Below, in pieces: positions 56,449-64,000 of a DNA stretch of 64,000 nt. The DNA lies in assembly GCF_012932915.1 (NCBI RefSeq), contig NZ_VCQU01000005.1, positions 310,001-374,000 on the forward strand, given 5' to 3'. How positions within the stretch are numbered: position 1 is the first letter of the stretch; the number at the start of each line of letters is the position of its first letter. Below the pieces are notes generated by a model. That model searched no databases, had not been told where the DNA came from, and worked only from the letters and a program-made list of their open reading frames with translations. This stretch comes from Antrihabitans stalactiti. Lineage in GTDB: Bacteria > Actinomycetota > Actinomycetes > Mycobacteriales > Mycobacteriaceae. Both the position numbers and the translations under genes were made by a program.

Positions 56449-57407
56449 CTTCCTGGTGGTTGGACGTGAATGGTGATCGCATCGCCGGATTCGGTTGCTG
56501 CCAGTGCGTTGTCGAGTAGCTGGCTGACATTCACTGTCTGCATTGCAGCGGCGCCGGCGCGTACGGGCGGTAGCAGGTCGACGCCGAGGGTATTCAGGTC
56601 GGCCGATGTGTTGTCCAGGAACTTCTGCAGCTCTCCGATGAACGGGCCTACGCCGTAACGGATTCCGTCACGCAAGGGTCCGTTCTTGACCGTCCATGCC
56701 ATGCCGTCGAGCATCTTGGTGATGTTGGTTCCCATCGGGGCCATGTTCGGGGTGGCGCCGGCGAGGTCGGTTGACAGCCAATCGCTGTCGAGCAGCAGCG
56801 GTTGCACAGTGCTGAGTATTTTGGTGAGTTCGGTGGTGTTGTCCACGACTGCAGCGGCGAGGAGGTCGCCTGCACGAGACAGGTTGGAGAGTACGTCCGG
56901 ACCGTCGGGAAGTGCCACGTCGAGTTCGTGAAAGATGTCCGATACCCGGTGTGGGTCGACCTGTTCGAGCATTCGGGTGAGGCGTTCGGAGAGTTCTTTG
57001 AAAGTTGTTGGTACAACGATGTTTGCAGTGTCGATGCTCGCCCCGTCGGCAAGGTATGGCCCTTGGCTGGTGGCGGGTGAGACGGCCAGATAGGTTTCTC
57101 CGAGCGCGGAGAGGTTGTCGACGCGATAGTGGCTGTCGACCGGGATGTCGTAGTTCGTGTCGTAGTCCCAGTCGACGTCGATGTGATCGACTTTTGGTGC
57201 GATTGCGGTGACATGTCCGATAGCGATACCGCGCAACAGCACCCTGGACCCGACGAGGAGGCCGTTCGTGTCAGGTATCGACATGGTGGCGGTTCGGGTG
57301 TCTTCCAAGGCGCCGATTTCGAGGCCGATTTGGGTCATGTAGGCAAACGATGCTGCGGCGATCGTGACCATGCCGGCAACGGACAGTGCGGTTCGGTTGA
57401 TGTTCAT
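56445..57407 (-). CDS. mceF: MceF, Mce-family substrate-transport subunit
   Basis: Last Mce protein of the operon and a part of the hexameric lipid-transport assembly. It has 320 residues: an N-terminal helix (ALSVAGMVTIAAASFAYMT), the MCE/MlaD domain (IPDTNGLLVGSRVLLRGIAI then GHVTAI and LGETYLAVSP), and an alpha-helical tail. It is much shorter than mycobacterial MceF (about 500 residues) and lacks a long C-terminal extension. The longest open frame starts far upstream inside mceE, but ATG 57407 overlaps the mceE stop in the ATGA pattern used across this operon. Confidence 0.88.
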   Translation of the reverse strand: MNINRTALSVAGMVTIAAASFAYMTQIGLEIGALEDTRTATMSIPDTNGLLVGSRVLLRGIAIGHVTAIAPKVDHIDVDWDYDTNYDIPVDSHYRVDNLSALGETYLAVSPATSQGPYLADGASIDTANIVVPTTFKELSERLTRMLEQVDPHRVSDIFHELDVALPDGPDVLSNLSRAGDLLAAAVVDNTTELTKILSTVQPLLLDSDWLSTDLAGATPNMAPMGTNITKMLDGMAWTVKNGPLRDGIRYGVGPFIGELQKFLDNTSADLNTLGVDLLPPVRAGAAAMQTVNVSQLLDNALAATESGDAITIHVQPPGR

Positions 57408-58411
57408 CTCACGGCTCCCAGCATTCGCAACAGGTTCTCCACCTCGGTGGCAAGTTGCTCGCCTGCGGGGGTTTCGATGGAGCGGATATTGACCGACGGG
57501 TTCTTGGCGAACGGGAGGAGCGTCGTGCGTATGAAGGTCGAGATCTTCTCGGCGGCAGTGGGAGCCTCGTCGAAGATGTTGCGTCCTGTGGTCGCGGTTG
57601 CTGACAGTGAATCCAGCATCGGCACCATCCACATTCCCCCCTCGAAAATGCTGCCGATGGAGGGCAGCAGAATGCTGATGTGGGCGAGGATCGATTTGGC
57701 CGATAGTCTCCAGAACTTCAAGCCCTCGTCCGTCATCGTCAGGTCGAGAATCGACTTCTTGTCCGAGATCGCGACCGAGGTGGCATCGAGTCCCGCTAGG
57801 GTGCGGTCGATTTCGGTGGTGTTGCCTGCAAGATCTCTCAGGTCGACTGCGGCGATGTTCGCGAGCCTGCTGACGTCCGCTGCGGACGGCATCACGTTGT
57901 TGAGTCGTGCGATCGTGTCTTCCGATTTCTGGATACTCCCGCCGTTGATGAAGTACGCCAGTACGGCCATCGTGTCCTCGAGTTGGGGCGGTGATGTCGT
58001 GCGATCGACCGGTACGGCATCGCCCGCTGCGAGAAAAGTGCTGGTGGGCTTCACCGGGTCGTGATCGAAGGCGATATACGTATCGCCCAGGAGTGTGTCC
58101 TGGCGGATGACCGCTCGCACGTCGGAGGGCACTTGCGCTTCGGATTTCAGACCGACGGTGACGTCGACCCGTTGATCGACGACGGCCACGTTGCGGACTT
58201 CGCCTACCCGTAGGCCGTTCATCATGACGTACGCGCCGGTGGGTAGATTCATGGCGCTCGCGAACTGGAGCGTGACCTCGTAGGCGTCTCCGACGCCGGC
58301 TTGGGGCGAGGGCAGATCCTTCGGGCCGATGCCGCAGCCCGATGCCGTGAATACGCTGCAGCACAGGGCGATTGCTCCGATCCCAAGGCGCAGTGTCTGT
58401 TTCGTTGTCAT
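57404..58411 (-). CDS. mceE: MceE, Mce-family lipoprotein
   Basis: The 335-residue lipoprotein subunit: the lipobox is TASGC with the lipidated Cys26 after a hydrophobic signal (IGAIALCCSVF). The MCE domain has NLPTGAYVMMNGLRVGEVRN, then RQDTLLGDTYIAFDH. The helical region follows and ends ENLLRMLGAVR. The lipid anchor is the usual distinguishing mark of MceE. Both ends use the ATGA overlap with neighbours. No long Pro-rich tail is present. Confidence 0.92.
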   Translation of the reverse strand: MTTKQTLRLGIGAIALCCSVFTASGCGIGPKDLPSPQAGVGDAYEVTLQFASAMNLPTGAYVMMNGLRVGEVRNVAVVDQRVDVTVGLKSEAQVPSDVRAVIRQDTLLGDTYIAFDHDPVKPTSTFLAAGDAVPVDRTTSPPQLEDTMAVLAYFINGGSIQKSEDTIARLNNVMPSAADVSRLANIAAVDLRDLAGNTTEIDRTLAGLDATSVAISDKKSILDLTMTDEGLKFWRLSAKSILAHISILLPSIGSIFEGGMWMVPMLDSLSATATTGRNIFDEAPTAAEKISTFIRTTLLPFAKNPSVNIRSIETPAGEQLATEVENLLRMLGAVR

Positions 58412-59436
58412 CGAATTCCTCCAGTGAGAAGGTTCAACAGCGGCATGTCCGGGACTCCATGTACGCCGACATTCACTTGTGGTTGCTGGAACGTCATCGT
58501 GATCTCACCGGTGGGGGTTGCTTGCTGCCGCATGAACGCCGCGATGACCGGGATGGTTGTCAACAGCTCTCGAATGTCTTTGGACCGTGTTGCCGCCAAG
58601 TGGATGACATCGGTGACGCCGCCGTGTACGAACGGCCACAATGTGTCGCCGTAGCTTTGTTGAATGTCGTAGAGAGTGGCGACCAGCCAGCCGATCCCGT
58701 AGCAGACTTTCTCGACGCCTGGCATCAAGTCATATGCAACCGAACTGACAATTTCGGGAGCCTGATCGAGGATCGATCGAATCTCGGCCCACTTTTGGAG
58801 CGTTTCTTCGGTCAACGGACCCATGTTCTTGATCGAAGAGGCGATGTCGGCCATGAACTTGTCCGGGTTCGACATCGCGGCCGCGGCGTGATGCATGAGG
58901 TCGTTGGCCGGGGCGCCGTTGTTCTTCATCGCGTCGTCGAAGCCAGCGATCGCGGTTTGCAGTGCCTGGCCGCCGTTATTCGGCGACATCGCGTCGAGGA
59001 AATCGGCTGCCGATCCGGCGATTTCGGAGATGCTCTTGGGGGTGAAGGAATTCCCGAGCGAAATGCAGTTATCGCGTACGAGCTCGGGACCCCCTCCGTC
59101 GTAGTTTCCGACCAGTTCGAGGCTGCGGTCGGCAAGAATCGACTTGGATCGGGTGACGGCTTTGACGTCTGCGGGATACGAGCGATCGGTTCCGAGGGCG
59201 AATGTCACTTCTACGTGGTCGCCCTTGTCCTCGATGTGGTCTACGCGGCCGACTTCGAATCCCATCTGAGTCACGGGATTTCCTTCGTACAATCCCACCG
59301 CGTCCGGCATTTCAGCGCAGAACCCGGTCTGTCGTTCGGTGGAGTCGAGGCCGACCAGTACCACGCTGGCCGCTCCGACAAGGCAGAGGGCTCCAGCCGA
59401 TGCGACTACTAGCTTCACCCTGTTGTTCTTGGTCAT
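58408..59436 (-). CDS. mceD: MceD, Mce-family substrate-transport subunit
   Basis: A 342-residue protein with N-terminal helix (VVASAGALCLVGAASVVLVG), an MCE domain (MPDAVGLYEGNPVTQMGFEV, then GRVDHIEDK) and a Cys pair, followed by helices. The longest open frame runs back into mceC, but ATG 59436 lies one base after the mceC stop and opens on the membrane helix, so it is preferred. M. tuberculosis MceD proteins are about 450-530 residues with Pro-rich tails that are missing here. Confidence 0.88.
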   Translation of the reverse strand: MTKNNRVKLVVASAGALCLVGAASVVLVGLDSTERQTGFCAEMPDAVGLYEGNPVTQMGFEVGRVDHIEDKGDHVEVTFALGTDRSYPADVKAVTRSKSILADRSLELVGNYDGGGPELVRDNCISLGNSFTPKSISEIAGSAADFLDAMSPNNGGQALQTAIAGFDDAMKNNGAPANDLMHHAAAAMSNPDKFMADIASSIKNMGPLTEETLQKWAEIRSILDQAPEIVSSVAYDLMPGVEKVCYGIGWLVATLYDIQQSYGDTLWPFVHGGVTDVIHLAATRSKDIRELLTTIPVIAAFMRQQATPTGEITMTFQQPQVNVGVHGVPDMPLLNLLTGGIR

Positions 59437-59437
59437 C

Positions 59438-60451
59438 TCAGCACGTCCGCCCTGCGATGGGAACGCAGATTCCCGACGCCAAAATAGTTCCTCCACCGAC
59501 AGTTGCGAGACCGTCCGGTCCCAACCAGGCCTCCAGCCGAGAACGCAGGTTCTGCAACTGATCGAGTGCGGGTCCAAGGCTTGCTTGAAAGTCACCGATA
59601 GCGGTGCGGGCCTGCTCGAATGCGGCTCGGACCTCGTCCTTGTGATTGAGGTAGAACCGTTCGAAAGGCTCCACCCTGTGCAGAATTTCGCCGAGCAACT
59701 GGTAGGCCTCGTCGAACCCGGCGTGTGAGTTGTTGTACGTGGAGGCAACGATTTCCACTTGTCGCAGCAGCTCGAACACGAACTCGCGGCTTCCGTTGAA
59801 CGTGTCGAGATACTCCGCCGCCATATCGGCGATCTGGTGAATCTGGTCGCGTTGGCGGTCCATCACGGTCGCAATGCTTTTCAGACCGGCGATCACGCTA
59901 CCGACCGAGGTTGGGTGTTGCTCCAGCCCTTCGGCCACCTGCGCGATATTGGCGTTTATGTCGGTTCCGTCGATGTGATCGGTCACGTGTGGCGCGGCTT
60001 GCAGGACGTCGCCGATCGAGTACGGCACGGAAACGTGGTCGGTGGGGATGGCTTCTGCGGACAACGGTTTGCCGCCCAGCGGAATGAGCGTGACCGCATA
60101 TCCACCGACGGGAGTCAGCATCCGAACTTCCACGCGTGATTCGGAACCAACGAAGACATTGTCTTCGATCTCTGCATCCACGCGCACCGTCGATCGTCCG
60201 ATGGTGAGTCCGGTGACCTTTCCGACCGTGACTCCCGCGACACGCACTCCGGCGCCGTTGGCGATCGCGGATGCATCCGTGGTTTCGAACGAAACCTTCT
60301 GCGTATTCACCGGTTTGAGGTACAACACGGTCGTCGCGACCAGTGCCAACACCGCCACGGTCACCAATATCGAACCGAGCAGGAACTCGTTGTCATGGAC
60401 CTTCTTGGTCCATGCGAGGGCACGCTCGCGTCGGTTCAATGTGCGTTGCAT
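59438..60451 (-). CDS. mceC: MceC, Mce-family substrate-transport subunit
   Basis: A 337-residue protein: basic N-terminus, membrane helix (FLLGSILVTVAVLALVATTV), MCE domain (TDASAIANGAGVRVAGVTVG, RMLTPVGGYAVTLIPLGG), then long helices. The gene overlaps the 3' end of mceB by 16 bp, the largest overlap in the operon. It resembles the short Mce4C form rather than the 515-residue Mce1C. Confidence 0.88.
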   Translation of the reverse strand: MQRTLNRRERALAWTKKVHDNEFLLGSILVTVAVLALVATTVLYLKPVNTQKVSFETTDASAIANGAGVRVAGVTVGKVTGLTIGRSTVRVDAEIEDNVFVGSESRVEVRMLTPVGGYAVTLIPLGGKPLSAEAIPTDHVSVPYSIGDVLQAAPHVTDHIDGTDINANIAQVAEGLEQHPTSVGSVIAGLKSIATVMDRQRDQIHQIADMAAEYLDTFNGSREFVFELLRQVEIVASTYNNSHAGFDEAYQLLGEILHRVEPFERFYLNHKDEVRAAFEQARTAIGDFQASLGPALDQLQNLRSRLEAWLGPDGLATVGGGTILASGICVPIAGRTC

Positions 60452-61449
60452 ACGACGACCTCGCTACCGTTGAGAAGGACTGTGACTTCGGTCGGGAGTT
60501 GGGCGATTCCGTTGCTGCAGTGCATCGCCGCGGGCGCAGACTGCAACTGGGGTAGCTGGAGTCCGGCGAGTGCGCCGGGAAGCAGCCGCAGGGATTCCGC
60601 GGCGCTCGTGGCGGAAGTGAACGCGCTGGTGAGCAGCTGATCTATGTCGAGTTCGGGTGACAGCCCGATCTTCCTCATGATGTTGGCGATTGGGGTGAGG
60701 AACTGTGGACCGAAGAAGGCGGTCTTGCCGAACTGGTCGAGCACCGTCATGGCCTGACCGATCGGGATGCTCATCGATTGCATGAAGTCGAGCAGCGCAG
60801 TCGACTTGCCTCCGAGAGTGTCGGAGATGCGCTGCATGTTCGCGGTCAGTGTCGAAATCACCTGTTCGCGATCGTGAGCGTAGTCCGAGAGTCTTTGGAC
60901 GCTGTCGAGCATCGGCGCCAGGCCCCCACCATCGCCCTGAATCAGTGCGATTGCGTTCTGCGTGAACTTGTTGATCTCGTCGGTGCTCATCGTCGTCAGT
61001 ACCGGCTGTAGGCCGTTGAAGAGCTGCGTGATGTCGAAGGATGGCTTGGTTACATCGGAGGAGAGCCGTTCGACCTGATGGCCAGTGGTGTCGGTCTGGT
61101 CGAAATCGAGGAACCGGATTCCGGTGAGATTCTGATACTTGATGGCCAGTTGGGTCTTGTCGGTCAATTCGTAGGGATCTTGCAGTGAAAAGGTGACGTC
61201 GGCGAGAGTGCGTTCGCCCTGCGAATGTAGGTCGATCGACCGCACTTTCCCGATGAGCACACCCTTGGCGCGGACGTCACCGTTGACGTGCAGACCCGAT
61301 ACGTCGGTGAACTCGGCGGTGTAGGTGCGGGCAGCGTTCTCGACCGGGTTCTTGATCGCATTGATCACGATCACGAAAAGCAGGGCAGAAACCGTGGCGG
61401 CAACAACAAGTTTGACAACAGTCTTGACGAAGATCACGCGGTACTTCAT
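60436..61449 (-). CDS. mceB: MceB, Mce-family substrate-transport subunit
   Basis: A 337-residue protein with N-terminal helix (VVKLVVAATVSALLFVIVIN), an MCE domain that shows TYTAEFTDVSGLHVNGDVRA and KGVLIGKV, then YQNLTGIRFLDFDQ, and a helical C-terminus with a Cys pair near the end. Its length matches mycobacterial MceB (about 340). ATG 61449 overlaps the mceA stop in the ATGA pattern. The subunit is predicted to sit on the periplasmic side of the membrane as part of the tunnel. Confidence 0.9.
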   Translation of the reverse strand: MKYRVIFVKTVVKLVVAATVSALLFVIVINAIKNPVENAARTYTAEFTDVSGLHVNGDVRAKGVLIGKVRSIDLHSQGERTLADVTFSLQDPYELTDKTQLAIKYQNLTGIRFLDFDQTDTTGHQVERLSSDVTKPSFDITQLFNGLQPVLTTMSTDEINKFTQNAIALIQGDGGGLAPMLDSVQRLSDYAHDREQVISTLTANMQRISDTLGGKSTALLDFMQSMSIPIGQAMTVLDQFGKTAFFGPQFLTPIANIMRKIGLSPELDIDQLLTSAFTSATSAAESLRLLPGALAGLQLPQLQSAPAAMHCSNGIAQLPTEVTVLLNGSEVVVCNAH

Positions 61450-62504
61450 CGTGGCATCTCCTCTCCGGGAGGGCGGTGCCCGCCGGGCATCTCGTCGACG
61501 ATTATTCGTAGGTTGGCGGTGGCGCCGTCGGGGGTGACTGTGAAGGCTCGTTGATAACGATCGACGAGAGCGGTCAGTGTGCTGATCCCGTCCGTACCGC
61601 CGAGCAGGCCCGGCACCACGTCCGTCATGGCTTGGACGATGCCCGTGACGGGTGTCAGTTCCGCGCCGTGAGAGGCGAGCAGCGTGCCCGCCGCGCCGAA
61701 CAGGTCCCCCGATGCGAGCACCATCGCTTGATTCGTCTCGGTCATGAACGCGTCGTCGACTCCGAGCGAGCCGTCCGGCAACCGGTTGGTGGTGCCGACG
61801 AAGAGGTTGTACAGCGTGTCGAGGGCTTGACTGCTGAATGCCGGCATCACGTCGAGGGTCGCGTTCAGGTCTGCCATCAATTGGCTGGGCACGGCCTGCT
61901 GGGTGGCCGCGACCCGATCGCCGACGACGATGCCGGTCTGGATCATCGGGGTGAGGCCGTTGGCGTATCGGATCATCTTGTCCAGCGTCGAGATCATCGA
62001 GTCGGTCAACGTGCCGCTGACGACGAGTGAACCTTTCTCGAGCATCGTCGACATCGTGAAATCGCCGGTAGGAAGTTTGTTCAGAACTTCTCCGCGTGAT
62101 AGCGCGGATCCGCCGGGCTTGCTGACGACATTGACAGCTGTGATTCCGAAGTAGTTTGCCGGTCTGAAGTCGACGTCGAAGGTATCGGTGAGTCCTTGCA
62201 CATCGCCGGGCTCCAACGCCAAGGCAAGTCGCACACCGCTGGCCGCCTTCTCGAGCGAGGTGACCTCGCCGATTTCGGCGCCGTGGAGAATGACTTTGCT
62301 GCCGACCCGGACGCCGGGCGCGACCGATGGAACGTCCACGCTCAGGTGCAACCCTTCCTCCGGCTTGACGTGTGGGTAGACCCAGAACACGGCGATCGCC
62401 ACTACGGCGAGGACGGCGACGAACGCTGCCGCGGTGATATTGACGATGCGGGCTTGTTGGGCATCGGTGCCGCGGAGGAAGTCTTGATTTCTGGCTTTGC
62501 TCAT
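61446..62504 (-). CDS. mceA: MceA, Mce-family substrate-transport subunit
   Basis: First Mce protein of the operon, 352 residues: hydrophilic start, membrane helix (ITAAAFVAVLAVVAIAVFWV), MCE domain (VPSVAPGVRVGSKVILHGAE then IGEVTSLEK; FGITAVNVVSKPGGSALSRG), and a helical and Pro-containing C-terminus. ATG 62504 follows the second yrbE stop by 4 bp. The order yrbE-yrbE-mceA-F is the standard actinobacterial arrangement. The substrate (mycolic acid, fatty acid or sterol) cannot be told from sequence. Confidence 0.9.
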   Translation of the reverse strand: MSKARNQDFLRGTDAQQARIVNITAAAFVAVLAVVAIAVFWVYPHVKPEEGLHLSVDVPSVAPGVRVGSKVILHGAEIGEVTSLEKAASGVRLALALEPGDVQGLTDTFDVDFRPANYFGITAVNVVSKPGGSALSRGEVLNKLPTGDFTMSTMLEKGSLVVSGTLTDSMISTLDKMIRYANGLTPMIQTGIVVGDRVAATQQAVPSQLMADLNATLDVMPAFSSQALDTLYNLFVGTTNRLPDGSLGVDDAFMTETNQAMVLASGDLFGAAGTLLASHGAELTPVTGIVQAMTDVVPGLLGGTDGISTLTALVDRYQRAFTVTPDGATANLRIIVDEMPGGHRPPGEEMPR

Positions 62505-62508
62505 GTGC

Positions 62509-63381
62509 CTATCCCTTGAATTCCAACAATGGGCTCAATCCCCAGATGGCAACTGTCATAGTGAAGTTCAGTACGACGATGGCGACCAGACTTGCGCGAA
62601 TCGCTTTGCCGCAAGCGTCGCCGACCCCGGCCGGCCCGCCACTGGCGAAGTAGCCGTAGTAGCAGTGGATGAGTGTGACCACGGCGCAGAAGACGACAGC
62701 TTTGAGCACCGATGCACCGAGGTCGGGGATGCTCAGGAACTGAGCGAAATAGTGGTCGTAGGTTCCGTCTGGTTGATCGTGGAAGACTTTCACGATCAGT
62801 CCGCCGGTGATGAAACTGATCACCAGCGCCATCAGATATCCCGGCAGGACGACGATCATGCCACCGATCAGGCGGGTGCCGACGACGAACGGAATCGCTT
62901 GCAGACCCATCGCTTCCGTCGCGTCGATCTCTTCGGAGATCCGCATGGCGCCGATTTCCGCGGTCATGCGGCAACCTGCCTGGGCGGCGAATCCGATGCC
63001 GGTGATGATTGGTGCGATGACTCGGATGTTGCCGAACGATCCGATAATTCCGGTGAGTGGACCGAATCCGAGCAAGTCCAAGGCCATGAACGCCGAGATG
63101 GCGACCACGGCACCGACCGCGATACCGAGGAAGAACATCAGACTGATCACGCCACCGTCCACGACCAACGAACCGCTGCCCCACGCCATGCTGTTCATCG
63201 TTTTCGTCGTCTGGTGACGGTAGAGCCGAACGGTCTTCGGCAGTAGGACAATGGTTTTGAACGTGAATACCGTGACCTGGCCGATGTGTCCCAGCGCGCC
63301 GGACACAGTGCGGGCGATCGAGTCGACAGGCCGGGCGATGATCGGCGGTCGGGGCTTCGGAGTGTTTGACGAAATAGTCAT
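62509..63381 (-). CDS. yrbEB: YrbE-type permease, second copy (YrbEB)
   Basis: A 290-residue MlaE/YrbE permease with about 6 membrane spans: GGVISLMFFLGIAVGAVVAI, GFAAQAGCRMTAEIGAMRIS followed by EEIDATEAMGLQAI, the EExDAxxxMG coupling helix that contacts the MceG ATPase. ATG 63381 is chosen; the longer frame upstream lies in the first yrbE gene. It forms the inner-membrane channel with YrbEA. No MceG ATPase gene is present in the window, consistent with one genome-wide MceG serving several systems. Confidence 0.93.
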   Translation of the reverse strand: MTISSNTPKPRPPIIARPVDSIARTVSGALGHIGQVTVFTFKTIVLLPKTVRLYRHQTTKTMNSMAWGSGSLVVDGGVISLMFFLGIAVGAVVAISAFMALDLLGFGPLTGIIGSFGNIRVIAPIITGIGFAAQAGCRMTAEIGAMRISEEIDATEAMGLQAIPFVVGTRLIGGMIVVLPGYLMALVISFITGGLIVKVFHDQPDGTYDHYFAQFLSIPDLGASVLKAVVFCAVVTLIHCYYGYFASGGPAGVGDACGKAIRASLVAIVVLNFTMTVAIWGLSPLLEFKG

Positions 63382-63383
63382 GC

Positions 63384-64000
63384 CTATGCCAATCGTGCCG
63401 GGAAGAACATCATTTGGAGCTGGCTGACCAGCAGGTTCGTGAGGAAGATGCAGAAGACACTCAGGACGACCGAGGCATTGACCGCGTTCGCGACGCCTTT
63501 GGGTCCGCCTTTGGCTTCCAGTCCTCGCAGACTCGCGATCAGGACGACGATCCCGGCGAACAGCAAGGACTTCAACACCGAGAACGCCAGATCGGTAGGT
63601 GTCGCGAACGCTCCGAACGATTGCCAGAAGCTGCCGGGCACCACGTCGTTGACGCGTGCCGAGATGACGAGGCCGGCCGCGACACCGGCGGCGATGATGA
63701 CGATGCACAGCATCGGGGCGATGGCGATCATCGCAATGAACCGCGGCATGACCAGTCGCTCCACCGGGTCCACACCCATGACTCGCATCGCGTCGATTTC
63801 TTCGCGAATTGCTCTGGCGCCCAGATCGGAGGCGATCGCCGACGCCGCTGCACCGCTCATCAGCAAGCCTGCCGCCATCGGCGCTCCCTGGCCCACGACG
63901 CCGAGCCCGCTTGCGGCACCCGCGAGAGAATTGGCGCCGACCTGATTCATAAGGCCGCCGACCTGCACCGAGACTTCTGCGCCGATAGGAACTGCCATCA
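63384..64000 (-). CDS. yrbEA: YrbE-type permease, first copy (YrbEA), N-terminus beyond window edge
   Basis: The visible 205 codons hold the C-terminal part of an MlaE permease: VSVQVGGLMNQVGANSLAGA, AIASDLGARAIREEIDAMRV followed by MGVDPVERLVMPR (coupling helix), then four hydrophobic helices ending QMMFFPARLA. The frame stays open to the window edge, and roughly 50-80 N-terminal residues are missing; the ATG at 63998 is internal. Two bases separate its stop from the next yrbE start. Its upstream promoter lies outside the window. Confidence 0.93.
   Translation of the reverse strand, partial: MAVPIGAEVSVQVGGLMNQVGANSLAGAASGLGVVGQGAPMAAGLLMSGAAASAIASDLGARAIREEIDAMRVMGVDPVERLVMPRFIAMIAIAPMLCIVIIAAGVAAGLVISARVNDVVPGSFWQSFGAFATPTDLAFSVLKSLLFAGIVVLIASLRGLEAKGGPKGVANAVNASVVLSVFCIFLTNLLVSQLQMMFFPARLA

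Noticed and set aside
57408-58364. 319-codon N-terminal extension of the mceF frame
   Set aside because: It overlaps mceE fully; Arg/His-rich out-of-frame sequence, and ATG 57407 fits the operon's ATGA pattern.

Overview
The window is a chromosomal piece of a high-GC actinobacterium of the mycolic-acid group (Mycobacteriales, most like Rhodococcus or another Nocardiaceae member). The evidence is an ergothioneine cluster, a yrbE-mce operon, and a housekeeping block whose gene order and strands follow the Mycobacterium tuberculosis Rv1017c-Rv1026 region (prs, glmU, TetR, mfd, mazG, lpqU, eno, ftsB, DUF501 gene, ppx). All calls come from reading the sequence and its translations. No database search was run, and several start codons are choices that the entries state.

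Layout. (1) 1-5.1 kb: ergothioneine genes egtABCD on the plus strand, with egtE divergent on the minus strand and cut by the window edge. (2) 5.1-16.2 kb: a small membrane protein, a DUF2461 protein, prs, glmU, tRNA-Gln, two TetR regulators (the second resembling gamma-butyrolactone receptors, with a possible small leader ORF), mfd, mazG and an LhgO-type oxidase. (3) 16.2-46.3 kb: a roughly 30 kb polysaccharide locus lying between mazG/lhgO and lpqU, which are near neighbours in M. tuberculosis. (4) 46.5-52.1 kb: lpqU, eno, ftsB, DUF501, ppx, and a type II NADH dehydrogenase. (5) 52.1-55.7 kb: a polysaccharide pyruvyl transferase, tRNA-Leu(TAA), about 1 kb with no convincing gene, and a crotonase. 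(6) 55.7-64 kb: one minus-strand operon of two yrbE permease genes, mceA-F and one Mce-associated protein. The first yrbE is cut by the right edge.

The polysaccharide locus is the most distinctive part. It has a Wzx flippase, a Wzy polymerase and two Wzc-like co-polymerases whose kinase Walker A motifs are both lost. It also has five glycosyltransferase genes, one of them two GT4 enzymes fused, and a GDP-mannose 6-dehydrogenase (AlgD-like). There are two paralogous secreted heparin-lyase-like proteins, a heparinase II/III protein, an asparagine-synthetase-like amidotransferase, a tandem-GNAT protein and a HemL-like aminotransferase. A sugar-tailoring set completes it: nucleotidyltransferase, epimerase, RmlC-like enzyme, two C-methyltransferases (one with a damaged SAM site) and a PIG-L deacetylase. 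My reading is that it makes and trims a uronic-acid-containing, possibly amidated and branched-sugar exopolysaccharide through a Wzx/Wzy route. No initiating phosphoglycosyltransferase is present in the window, so that step must be encoded elsewhere.
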